DNA from: an uncultured Bacteroidota bacterium
GTDB lineage: Bacteria; Bacteroidota; Bacteroidia; Bacteroidales; VadinHA17
NCBI GenBank assembly: GCA_903824785.1
Contig: CAIJYD010000115.1
Location: 83,156 to 147,155, forward strand
DNA length: 64,000 bases
Direction: 5' to 3'
In this document: one piece after another, positions 45,133 to 53,432 of the stretch
Numbering within the stretch: position 1 is the first letter of the stretch
Layout: the number at the start of each line of letters is the position of its first letter
The notes under the pieces: model-generated
The model's input: only the letters and a program-made list of their open reading frames with translations
The model's database searches: none
What the model was told of the DNA's origin: nothing
Translations under genes and position numbers: made by a program

Positions 45133-46623
45133 TTATTTTTTGGTATTGGATATAAGCCACTCCTGCAGGACAGCTTTCATCTCACCGGTTATTGTTGCAT
45201 AATCAGGGTTTTCAGCCAGATTATGTGAATCGGGATTTTTCTCATTTCTGTCATAAAGTTCCACTTTCATTATTCCGTCCTTCATAAAACCAACGCATTT
45301 GTAACCATCCTTTATGTACATTACCTGTCCGTTTCGTCCGTCGGGTGATGATAATGAGGAGTATGTTTTATTCTGCCAGGCAGACTCTCCGGTAAGAAGC
45401 CTGCGTATTGACCGCGAATTTCCTGCAGTCTTACCGTTTGTAACACCTGCGTAATCAAGAAAGGTATTGTAAAGATCAATAAGGTTTATGACCTCAGGAA
45501 ACTCCCGTTTTGCAGGTTTGGTACCGGGAGGCTTTATAAAAAACGGAACTCTTACACTGCTTTCAAGCATGGTCCCTTTACCCAGCTGGGAAAAATCTCC
45601 CATGTGATCCCCATGGTCGGAGGTGAATACAATAAGTGTGTTATCCCATAATCCCTTCTCTTTAAGTGCTGCAGTAATACGGCCTATCTGCTGATCAATA
45701 GAACTGATGTTTCCTGAATATGCAGCAATGATTTCGCGCCACATTGACTCCGGCCAATCGGCGTGAAATCCTTTCTGGGCTCCGGGCTGAATCTTTCCCA
45801 GAGTGGGTGGCAAGGTAATTTTTGCAGTATCGTACATTGAATCCCACGGCTCTGCTGTTTTGTATGGATGATGTGGTCCAAAAAAGGAGATATGCAGGAA
45901 AAACGGCTGCTCCTTATTATAGCCGCGGATGAAAGAAACTGCCTCATTGCCTGTCCATGTGGTCATCTGGTGAGCATTGTCGGCCCAGCTCCAGCCAAGC
46001 CAGAAACGGGAATCATTTACTCCGCAACGTTCACTGCCGCCTCCCAGTATTGCCATCTGTGCGGGGGTGATGTTCATTTCACCTGCCGCCCACGGTAAGT
46101 AGTCGTTGACGCGCACCTCGTTCTTATCATACACATCATATGGAGAATCGCACATCCTTCTGTAACTGAATCCGTGTGCTGAGTCGATGGGGGTGAGGTG
46201 GAGTTTGCCGATCATGGCATTATAATAACCTGCTCCGGCAAGTCGGTTGGTAAGGAGCATTGACTCTCCTTTTAACGGGATCCAGTTGGTGGTAACACCG
46301 TTCTGTAGCGCATACTGTCCGGTGAAGATCGACGCGCGCGACGGGCTGCAGACCGGAGATGCCGAATAGGCTGAACGGAATATAACTGATTGTGTCGAAA
46401 GGGCATCAAAGTTTGGAGTTTTCAGTTCGGTACGCCCAAGGCATCCAAGATAACCGGCATTGTGCTGATCGGTCATTATGAATACAATGTTGGGTGGTTT
46501 TGTCGCGCGGTCTTTCTTTGGCTGCTGCTGCTCAGCCGGTTGACCTGCCGCTGCAAAACAACCTGATAATGAGCCGTAAGAAAGTACCGCTCCCGCAAAC
46601 ATTGATTTCATTAAATACTTCAT
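45133..46623 (-). CDS. Sulfatase, Cys-type
   Basis: 496 residues with a signal peptide (MFAGAVLSYGSLSGCFAAAG, possible lipobox). Metal site IVFIMTDQHNAGYLG; signature SPVCSPSRASIFTG with Cys92 as formylglycine precursor; then GKLHLTP, VFTSDHGDHMGDF and the C-terminal substrate region. The subfamily (choline-sulfatase/idunorate-sulfatase-like arrangement TDQH) acts on sulfated sugars. It lies directly after the GH106-like gene: the frame that GH106 would have without its deletion ends only 5 bases before this ATG, so the two form one operon. Removal of sulfate probably allows the glycosidase to act. Confidence 0.92.
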   Translation of the reverse strand: MKYLMKSMFAGAVLSYGSLSGCFAAAGQPAEQQQPKKDRATKPPNIVFIMTDQHNAGYLGCLGRTELKTPNFDALSTQSVIFRSAYSASPVCSPSRASIFTGQYALQNGVTTNWIPLKGESMLLTNRLAGAGYYNAMIGKLHLTPIDSAHGFSYRRMCDSPYDVYDKNEVRVNDYLPWAAGEMNITPAQMAILGGGSERCGVNDSRFWLGWSWADNAHQMTTWTGNEAVSFIRGYNKEQPFFLHISFFGPHHPYKTAEPWDSMYDTAKITLPPTLGKIQPGAQKGFHADWPESMWREIIAAYSGNISSIDQQIGRITAALKEKGLWDNTLIVFTSDHGDHMGDFSQLGKGTMLESSVRVPFFIKPPGTKPAKREFPEVINLIDLYNTFLDYAGVTNGKTAGNSRSIRRLLTGESAWQNKTYSSLSSPDGRNGQVMYIKDGYKCVGFMKDGIMKVELYDRNEKNPDSHNLAENPDYATITGEMKAVLQEWLISNTKK

Positions 46624-46628
46624 ATTCC

Positions 46629-46757
46629 TTATTTTAAGATATTATCAAGATACTTTAAGACAACAGGCCCAGATAATCCTGATCTTATATTGCCTCTGTA
46701 TCGTGTTGGGATGGAGGTGTAATTGTTAGCCGCAGTGTTGTACACCAGTACTTCTTT
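46629..46757 (-). pseudogene. Out-of-frame C-terminal tail of the GH106-like gene
   Basis: On the minus strand, the other frame just past about 46757 reads VYNTAANNYTSIPTRYRG, then NIRSGLSGPVVLKYLDNILK and a stop at 46629-46631. This is the usual end of such glycosidases. The open frame instead gives an unlike tail (KKYWCTTLRLTITPPSQ). One A added to the AAA run at 46755-46757 would join the two frames as KIKEVLVYNTA. So a one-base loss, real or an assembly error in a homopolymer, has shifted the last 40 or so codons. Confidence 0.8.
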
Positions 46758-49700
46758 ATTTTATTTTCTCCTTTTACGGCAAATTCAGTAATGTCGAAGG
46801 TATATGGAGGAGAAAGCCTTATACCTGCACTTCTGCCATTTACAAATAATTCGGCTGAGGAGACAAGATTGCCAAGGTCAATCTCAAGCTTGTTCTTAAT
46901 ATCAGCATCATTTATGGATATCGTTTTTCTGTACCAGGCACCTCCTGAATAGGCTCTTAAACCATCAATTTCTGACCAGTCGCCAAGTGTTATTGAGCCT
47001 TTTCCGCAATTTTGCTTCAGATATTGAGGAATTGCTCCTGCTCCACGGTATCCCGGCAGATATTCTATTTTAATTACCACCTGCGAAGTTGTTTGTTTTG
47101 CCTTATTAATGTTCACCCTGTAGTCTGTCAATTTGTCGGCCTGTTTTTCGAGAGTTGCGGGCTCAATCTGAAATCCATCAACCATTACCGTTACCTTTCC
47201 ATATGCTGCAAAAGTAAATGATTGCAAACCGGGGGCCGATTCAAATGCAAACAGTCCGGATGAATTGTTATTTGAATAACAATCGAATGGCAGAACCCCA
47301 TAATCTCTGTACCAGCACATTGATATTGGCTGTTTTTCCGGGCGGGGTGTGCCCGGTTTACGAAAGACAAGATAGGTTTCACATGCCTTATTGTAGACAA
47401 CCAGTATCCGATTGGCTCCTTTCTTTAATTTAATCGTGTTATTGTTTATATCGGTTTTTGACCTGTTTACAAACAGAAGATAAGGTTTTGTTTCGCCTGA
47501 CAGGAGGTCGAATGTTCCATCTGAAGGTGCCAGTACTGTGGTGTAAAAAATGTAGTAGTTACCTGCTGATTCGGGAACTCTTTGTTTCGACATCCTCACA
47601 TCTTTCATGGCTCCTGTGCGTATGAAATTATCATACATTTCTCCTTTAAGTCCATGATAACCCTGATGGCCATAATCCCCTTCCACTCCCTGCTGCCAGG
47701 AAAAGGAATACTCTTTCCAGCTCATTATTTTTCCTGAAACGGTAATCTCTTCTCCACCTTTTTCAGGATTCATATTTATTAATTCTGCATCAGAAGGGAG
47801 ATCAGCCAAAGCTCCAAGTTCAAAAAACTGAGTTCCAAACCCGCAGGTTATTTTTCTCCATTTATTATCGAAAGTAAGTTTTTCTCCCTTGTAATCAATT
47901 TCTTCACTAAAGATGAACTGGCGAACCTGTGCTCCCAGCAACTCATTACTGGCAGGCAGCTGAAAATCGCCCCACTTATTGTCGAGTGATGGTTTAAGTT
48001 CAAATTCCCAGTTATTGCCAAGGTTGACCTCGCTGATTACTATATTCTTTTTCAGGACTTTATTGGCTACGATGATTTCAGGATCGAAAACTATTATCTG
48101 AATCTCTTTTTCGGTTAGCGGTAATGTTACTTCCGTACCTTCACTTGTCTGAGTAGCAAATTCAGACAATGAGGAAGTTTCTCCGGTCCATGGATTCCAC
48201 AGTTGAACAGACCCTTTGGCTCTGAAAAAGCATCTGCTTCCTGCCCTAAAATTATAAAGAGCATAGACAGTGCGTTTCCCTATTATCCTGTTCATCACAT
48301 AGGGACGATCTTTCTGTTCGGTAAGAATTTTAAAACCTGCTTCATATTTTCCCGATAATTCCGCAGGGACGCTTTTTGCATCGGGGCACAGAATCATATT
48401 CGGACTCTTTGAAAATATTGATTTAACGAGGGCAGTCATTTCAGGATCACCGGCTCCGTTTTTTTCTGTAGCTGCGGGTATTTCGCCAATATTTATGATC
48501 ACACCACCGCCATTTTTAAACTCTTCAATTTTTTTAAGAGATGAAAAGCGTATTGCTTTCATCGAAGGGATAATCAGGACCTTATACTTTTCACCGGATA
48601 CCTCCAATTCCCTGTTTTTAACTTCTGAGCGGGCCAGAGATTCAAAATCAATAAAATCGAAATCAACGCCTTTATCGTAAAGTTTCTCTCCGGTTTCAAA
48701 GGCAATGCTCACTGATTTTTTGCCATCCATTTCTGCTATTACAGGTTCGGTGGGATAAATGACTGCAACATCGCAGCTGTGATAACCTTGCGACAACAGG
48801 AATGAGAGTCGTTCCACACAATTCATCAAAGGATCAATCTGGCTCCAGTATGGCATACGGAAATGGTTATCAGGGGGTGCCCATTCCCACCAGCCTCCAA
48901 GGGTTGAATAGTATAAGCCATGGAAGGAGAGAAGGTTGTAACCGGCAACAAAATTGGCGAAGATGGCCTCAGTCACATCTGCCGATGAGGTTCCCCAGCC
49001 ACTGCTGTGAAAGCCTTCGAGCCAGACACGCGGACGGAGATAGAGGTGGGAAATGGATGATGCAACCTTAGCCTTTATAATGTCTTTAGAGAGCTGTGGC
49101 TGGTCAGACCCAGGCCCCTGGTTCCATCTCTGTGTTCGGAAATAATCACCAAATTCCGCAACATCCCTTCCGCGCCCGCCATGGTCGCAACCAAAAATCA
49201 TTCCTCTTTCCTGATGCCATTCATACACAGGCTTGAAGAAGTTTTCTTCGCTGAGGCTTACAATAACATCATTGTAGTCGAGTTTTAATTTTGGAGTTAT
49301 GGCGCCGATATTGACAAACAAGCCGTCGAGGTATGGAATTATGTCATACCCTTTTCTTTTTTTGAATTCTTCTGCAAAGCTGTCGTTCCACAGGTTACCT
49401 CCGACTCTGAAATTCAATTCATCAGAAAAGAAAAAATTGAGAGCATCTGACCCTTTTCCGGGCAAAGCTTCTTCAAACTTTTCAAAAAAGTATTTATTGT
49501 AAGCTTTACCGCTCCGGGGGTTCATGGGATCGTAAGAGGGAATTAACTTCTCCGGGTAAACCCCAGTTATTTTCCATGTTTCATCTTTAAAGTTGAAAGG
49601 TAAGTTGCCCTCTTTTACCAGCGGAAGTATATTTTTTCTTGTCTCAATGATTATGGAGCTATCAGTTTTCATTTTGACAGCAGACAAGGCAAGAAGGTTT

Positions 49701-50227
49701 TCAGCTAGTTTCAAGGTTCCGTTGCCAGAGAGAATTTTAGTAAAGCTTTTTAACTCCGACCCATTGAGGTCAGGATTATTTTTAATCGCTTCATCCATTG
49801 AAAAACCCTGTCCGATTCCCAGGGTGTAATCGCTAAGGCTTACTGTCATATCGCGTTTCCCGGCTTCAGAAGAGAACCATTTAAAAAGGTTCCACCACTC
49901 ATCGGTAAAGAGAGCCGGCTTCCCGGGCCGCGACAGTCCGTATGTGAGACCGCCATAATCGAGGTGACTGTAGTTTATCTGGAGGCTTGAAATGTTTTTA
50001 TCTTTTAACTGATCCAGCTGCCAGAGCAGCCGCTCGTGCGTAAGGGTGTCGCCCTGCCACCAGTAAAAGGGAACTTCGCCATAGCCTTTTGGCGGATTGA
50101 TGAATCCCGGCAAAACATCAAACGAACTGTTTCTGTCAGGATAACCGGCAGGTAATTTTGTCTGGGCCATAGTCTGCAATGTGGTCAGAAGGAATAATAT
50201 AACCTGTAATTTAAAATATTTTCTCAT
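46685..50227 (-). CDS. GH106-like glycoside hydrolase (alpha-L-rhamnosidase family), frameshifted near its end
   Basis: About 1180 residues. Signal peptide MRKYFKLQVILFLLTTLQTMAQ fixes the start at 50227 (an open frame goes back to 50281). The N-terminal barrel begins FDVLPGFINPPKGYGEVPFYWW and includes FFSDELNFRVGG and WLEGFHSSGWGTSS, as in GH106-type rhamnosidases. Later come beta-sandwich parts, and a galactose-binding-like domain near the end (WYRKTISINDADIKNKLEIDLGNL). It would release rhamnose or a like sugar. The last about 25 residues are out of frame because of a one-base deletion at 46755-46757; the loss touches only the final strand, so activity may persist. The Cys-type sulfatase follows at once. 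Confidence 0.85.
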   Translation of the reverse strand: MRKYFKLQVILFLLTTLQTMAQTKLPAGYPDRNSSFDVLPGFINPPKGYGEVPFYWWQGDTLTHERLLWQLDQLKDKNISSLQINYSHLDYGGLTYGLSRPGKPALFTDEWWNLFKWFSSEAGKRDMTVSLSDYTLGIGQGFSMDEAIKNNPDLNGSELKSFTKILSGNGTLKLAENLLALSAVKMKTDSSIIIETRKNILPLVKEGNLPFNFKDETWKITGVYPEKLIPSYDPMNPRSGKAYNKYFFEKFEEALPGKGSDALNFFFSDELNFRVGGNLWNDSFAEEFKKRKGYDIIPYLDGLFVNIGAITPKLKLDYNDVIVSLSEENFFKPVYEWHQERGMIFGCDHGGRGRDVAEFGDYFRTQRWNQGPGSDQPQLSKDIIKAKVASSISHLYLRPRVWLEGFHSSGWGTSSADVTEAIFANFVAGYNLLSFHGLYYSTLGGWWEWAPPDNHFRMPYWSQIDPLMNCVERLSFLLSQGYHSCDVAVIYPTEPVIAEMDGKKSVSIAFETGEKLYDKGVDFDFIDFESLARSEVKNRELEVSGEKYKVLIIPSMKAIRFSSLKKIEEFKNGGGVIINIGEIPAATEKNGAGDPEMTALVKSIFSKSPNMILCPDAKSVPAELSGKYEAGFKILTEQKDRPYVMNRIIGKRTVYALYNFRAGSRCFFRAKGSVQLWNPWTGETSSLSEFATQTSEGTEVTLPLTEKEIQIIVFDPEIIVANKVLKKNIVISEVNLGNNWEFELKPSLDNKWGDFQLPASNELLGAQVRQFIFSEEIDYKGEKLTFDNKWRKITCGFGTQFFELGALADLPSDAELINMNPEKGGEEITVSGKIMSWKEYSFSWQQGVEGDYGHQGYHGLKGEMYDNFIRTGAMKDVRMSKQRVPESAGNYYIFYTTVLAPSDGTFDLLSGETKPYLLFVNRSKTDINNNTIKLKKGANRILVVYNKACETYLVFRKPGTPRPEKQPISMCWYRDYGVLPFDCYSNNNSSGLFAFESAPGLQSFTFAAYGKVTVMVDGFQIEPATLEKQADKLTDYRVNINKAKQTTSQVVIKIEYLPGYRGAGAIPQYLKQNCGKGSITLGDWSEIDGLRAYSGGAWYRKTISINDADIKNKLEIDLGNLVSSAELFVNGRSAGIRLSPPYTFDITEFAVKGENKIKKYWCTTLRLTITPPSQHDTEAI

Positions 50228-50601
50228 CTTAATTCTATTTAGTCCAAAAGAGAGAGAACTAATAACAAAATAGTTTTTCAATTTTCAAAAGTCTGTTTTT
50301 CGCTATTAGCCGGAAAAGATCTTCAAAATATCAAAGATACAAACTGAAAGCAATTCACAGCATAAATATATTACTGACGGTAAATAACTGTTCTCTGAGC
50401 CGGATTTGTTAATCCGTAAAGTGGAAGCATAGTTTCAAAAATCAGAAAAAGTCAATAACAGATAAAATACGGGGTTTTACTTAAATAACCGGCCTCTCTG
50501 CTTAACTTCTTTGCAGCAACCTTCGTTTGTAGTTACATTTGTTCAGATTCTTTCCGGACAAAGTTATAACATGTGGCATTAAATAATTAATAAGAAAAAA
50601 A
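50228..50601. other. 374-base divergent region before the PqqD operon
   Basis: Separates the GH106-like gene from the PqqD operon. I looked for a precursor peptide gene and found none: ATGs give only very short frames (for example ATG TGG CAT TAA at 50571). Both operon promoters must lie here, but no clear Bacteroidota -33/-7 pair was found. Confidence 0.5.
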
Positions 50602-50844
50602 ATGATTATTAAAGGAAACATAGCACTCAGCGATAACGGGTTTGTTTTCAACCCATCAACAGGCGACTCCTTCACCATGAACAAAACAGGCAAGGAAGTT
50701 ATTATGCTGATAAAGGAGGGCCAGGATCTCAGTCAGATATCACAATCTCTGCTGGAAAAATATGATGTTGACAGTAATACTCTGGAAAGATATCTGAGCG
50801 ATTTTGTGAATGATCTTAGTGTTAATAACCTCATGGAGGAATAA
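50602..50844 (+). CDS. PqqD-like peptide-binding protein
   Basis: 80 residues. The winged-helix-like pattern of PqqD/RRE proteins is clear: a short beta start (IALSDNGFVFNPSTGDSFTMN), then NKTGKEVIMLIKEG and helices (LSQISQSLLEKYDVDSNTLERYLSDFVNDL). PqqD proteins bind leader peptides and present them to modifying enzymes, usually radical SAM proteins. Here no radical SAM gene or precursor gene is adjacent; the next gene, two bases on, is an ATP-grasp ligase. It may guide a peptide or small substrate to that ligase. It is the first gene of the operon at 50602-58509. Confidence 0.85.
   Translation: MIIKGNIALSDNGFVFNPSTGDSFTMNKTGKEVIMLIKEGQDLSQISQSLLEKYDVDSNTLERYLSDFVNDLSVNNLMEE
50835..50840 (+). 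promoter_or_regulatory. Strong ribosome-binding site of the ATP-grasp gene
   Basis: GGAGGA, 6 bases before the ATG at 50847 and inside the last codons of the PqqD-like gene. Strong Shine-Dalgarno sites are rare in this window, so coupled translation of the two genes is likely. Confidence 0.6.
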
Positions 50845-50846
50845 TA

Positions 50847-51893
50847 ATGACTCCACAGAAACTAACTGTAGCTGTAACCGGACTTAACAACATTGACAGT
50901 CCGGGACCCGGAATTCCCGTAATACGAGGTATCAGGGAATCAAAGGATTTCGAAGTAAGAATTATAGGACTGGCTTATGAGCATCTTGAACCGGGCATCT
51001 ATATGAGTGAACTTGTTGATAAAACATATATGATTCCTTATCCTGCTGAAGGGAAGGATGCATTATTCAACAGACTGGTGGAGATTAATGAAAAAGAAAA
51101 AATTGACGTTATCATACCTAATTTTGATGCCGAACTCTTTTCTTTTATTAAACTTGAAAAACAGCTTGAGGGTATTGGGATTAAAACCTATCTGCCTACC
51201 ATCGAACAGTTCGATGAGAGAAACAAATCAAACCTGCCCGCCTACGGTAAAAAATATGGTGTTAATGTTCCGGCCGGAACAGAGGTCTTTAGTCTCTCTG
51301 ATTTAGGCAATGCTCTTAAGTCGATGAATTTTCCGGTAATGATTAAAGGGAAATACTACGATGCCTACCCGGCTGATTCATTGGAGCAGGCAGAAGGATA
51401 CTTCTCCAAAATGTCAGCAAAATGGGGCTATCCCGTTATTGTTCAGGAATTTATCAGGGGAACAGAAGTGAATGTTATTGCCCTTGGCGATGGCAAAGGA
51501 AACCTCATAGCTGCTGTCCCAATGCGCAAACAATACATCACCGATAAGGGTAAAGCATGGGGAGGCATAACCATTGAGGATCCATCTCTGCTCGAACTGG
51601 CCAAACAGATAATCTCACAAACAAAATGGAAAGGTGGTATGGAGCTGGAGTTAATCAGATCGGCTGATAAAAAGCTTTACCTCCTGGAGATTAATCCACG
51701 GATTCCTGCCTGGGTATATTTAGCTGTAGGGGCCGGTCAGAATATTCCTGAAGCGTTGCTTAAGCTCACCCTTGGAATGGATGTTACACCATTCACAAGG
51801 TATGATGTGGGTAAAATGTTTATAAGGTACTCATACGATATGATTGTTGACCTTGAACTTTTCTCAAGATTGACCACTTCGGGAGAGTTATAA
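50847..51893 (+). CDS. ATP-grasp ligase
   Basis: 348 residues. The N-terminal pre-ATP-grasp domain (about 1-110) begins LTVAVTGLNNIDSPGPGIPVIRGI. The ATP-grasp core shows PVMIKGKYYDA, VQEFIRGTEVNVIALGDG and the metal-binding LLEINPRIPAWVYLA. It resembles carbamoyl-phosphate-synthase-like ligases that couple a carboxylate to an amine through an acyl phosphate. With a PqqD protein before it and a PLP decarboxylase after it, the likely task is amide bond formation on an amino acid or peptide. The true substrates are unknown. Spacing: 2 bases to pqqD-like, 57 to the next gene. Confidence 0.88.
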   Translation: MTPQKLTVAVTGLNNIDSPGPGIPVIRGIRESKDFEVRIIGLAYEHLEPGIYMSELVDKTYMIPYPAEGKDALFNRLVEINEKEKIDVIIPNFDAELFSFIKLEKQLEGIGIKTYLPTIEQFDERNKSNLPAYGKKYGVNVPAGTEVFSLSDLGNALKSMNFPVMIKGKYYDAYPADSLEQAEGYFSKMSAKWGYPVIVQEFIRGTEVNVIALGDGKGNLIAAVPMRKQYITDKGKAWGGITIEDPSLLELAKQIISQTKWKGGMELELIRSADKKLYLLEINPRIPAWVYLAVGAGQNIPEALLKLTLGMDVTPFTRYDVGKMFIRYSYDMIVDLELFSRLTTSGEL

Positions 51894-51950
51894 CCTCTTT
51901 ATTAAATAATCAGTAATTGCAATTTTAAAATCATTCTAAATAAAAATATC

Positions 51951-53297
51951 ATGTCAAAGCTATTATTCGAGAGACCTGCGATAACCCGTTTAACTCCCGG
52001 TGTACCATCCAAACATGGTGCAGGGACAGTAATTGCGCCAATGCCATTAATTGATGGTGTTAAAGTGGATGATCTTATTGATAAGTACGGTTCCCCGTTG
52101 TACGTCTTCTCTGAACGTACAATACGAAAAGGGATGGAAGATATCAAACGAGCATTCAGTCTGAGGTATCAGAAAGTTCAGATGGCATGGAGCTATAAAA
52201 CCAATTACCTCGATTCAATATGCAGGATTTTTCATCAGGAAGGATCCTGGGCTGAAGTGGTTTCCGGTTTTGAGTATGATAAGGCAATCAGGAATGGCGT
52301 TAAGGGGGAAAATATCATTTTTAACGGGCCTGGTAAGAGCATTGAGGATCTTGAGAAAGCTGCAAGAAACGGATCGTTTATTCACATTGATCATATTGAT
52401 GAACTTTTTATGTTATCTGATGTCTGTCAGAAAAAAAATATTGAGGCAAGGGTAGCGGTAAGAATAAACATGGATATCGGAATTTATCCCAAATGGGACA
52501 GGTTCGGACTTAACTATGAGAATGGTGAAGCCTGGGATGCAATAAATCGTATTATGATGAACCCAAAGCTGAAGCTGATGGGTTTACATACTCATATCGG
52601 TACTTACATAATGACGGTTGATTCTTATCGCATTGCAGCTACTAAGCTTGCTGATCTGGCTGTTAATATAGCTCGTAAGTTCGATCATAATATTTCCTAC
52701 ATTGATATGGGCGGAGGATTTGCTTCCAGAAATACTCTGAGGGGAGCGTACCTCTCTGGTGAGGACACTACACCGTCATTTGATGAATATGCTGAGGCGA
52801 TTACTTCTGCGTTAATTAATTCCCAGATTAAACCCGATAAACTTCCTACTTTAATTCTGGAAACAGGTCGTGCATTAATTGATAATGCAGGGTTTATTGC
52901 AGGCTCTGTACTTGCAAATAAACGGCTCTCTGATGGCCGCAGGGCTACTATTTTTGATGTTGGAGTTAATCTGCTTTTTACTGCATTCTGGTACGATCAT
53001 AAAATACATCCGGTAATCAACCATTCAGGCTTGGTTGAAGAGACTACAATCTTTGGCCCCCTTTGCATGAATATTGATGTAATTCGACCATCATTGATGT
53101 TCCCTGCCATTAAACGCGGTGACAGATTTGTAATAACCAGAACCGGAGCTTATAATAACACTCAGTGGTTACAGTTTATTACTATGCGCCCAAATGTTGT
53201 ATTAATAGATATGAACCATAATGTCCATCTTATAAGACGAGCTGAAACAATGGAAAATGTATCTGAAAATGAGGTTATTCCGGAGTATCTGGCATAA
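51951..53297 (+). CDS. Type III PLP-dependent decarboxylase, diaminopimelate decarboxylase-like
   Basis: 448 residues with an alanine-racemase-fold barrel and beta domain. The PLP Lys is K83 in WSYKTNYLDS; HTHIGTYI and ETGRALIDNAG are barrel signatures, and GPLCMNIDVI has the Cys that in DapDC reaches the substrate. A 35-residue N-terminal extension precedes the usual start. Lysine-pathway LysA is possible, but the operon (PqqD, ATP-grasp) suggests a special substrate such as a carboxylated amino acid or a peptide end. I therefore leave the symbol open. A 135-base gap with a palindromic repeat separates it from the next gene. Confidence 0.86.
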   Translation: MSKLLFERPAITRLTPGVPSKHGAGTVIAPMPLIDGVKVDDLIDKYGSPLYVFSERTIRKGMEDIKRAFSLRYQKVQMAWSYKTNYLDSICRIFHQEGSWAEVVSGFEYDKAIRNGVKGENIIFNGPGKSIEDLEKAARNGSFIHIDHIDELFMLSDVCQKKNIEARVAVRINMDIGIYPKWDRFGLNYENGEAWDAINRIMMNPKLKLMGLHTHIGTYIMTVDSYRIAATKLADLAVNIARKFDHNISYIDMGGGFASRNTLRGAYLSGEDTTPSFDEYAEAITSALINSQIKPDKLPTLILETGRALIDNAGFIAGSVLANKRLSDGRRATIFDVGVNLLFTAFWYDHKIHPVINHSGLVEETTIFGPLCMNIDVIRPSLMFPAIKRGDRFVITRTGAYNNTQWLQFITMRPNVVLIDMNHNVHLIRRAETMENVSENEVIPEYLA

Positions 53298-53349
53298 TGG
53301 CACAGGGCTCAGGGCACAGAGCACATAGCATCGGAATAATAAAGGCTTC

Positions 53350-53374
53350 CCCCTCTTTGCAAAGCAGAGAGGGG
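53350..53374. repeat. GC-rich palindromic element inside the PqqD operon
   Basis: CCCCTCTTTGC and GCAGAGAGGGG form an 11-pair stem (one G-T) with an AAA loop, followed by CGCAGGGGGTGAG. The base use is unlike the AT-rich surroundings and the upstream bases (CAGGGCTCAGGGCACAGAGC) look non-coding. It resembles short palindromic repeats spread in Bacteroidota genomes. No U-tract follows, so it may not stop transcription. Confidence 0.5.
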
Positions 53375-53432
53375 CGCAGGGGGTGAGTTCATGAATAAAA
53401 GACTGAAGGTCTACAATATATAAAGGAATACA

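Noticed and set aside
53391..53423. 10-codon ORF before the UT-M23 gene as a peptide precursor
   Set aside because: MNKRLKVYNI is too short, has no leader/core layout, and lies next to a repeat-like element.
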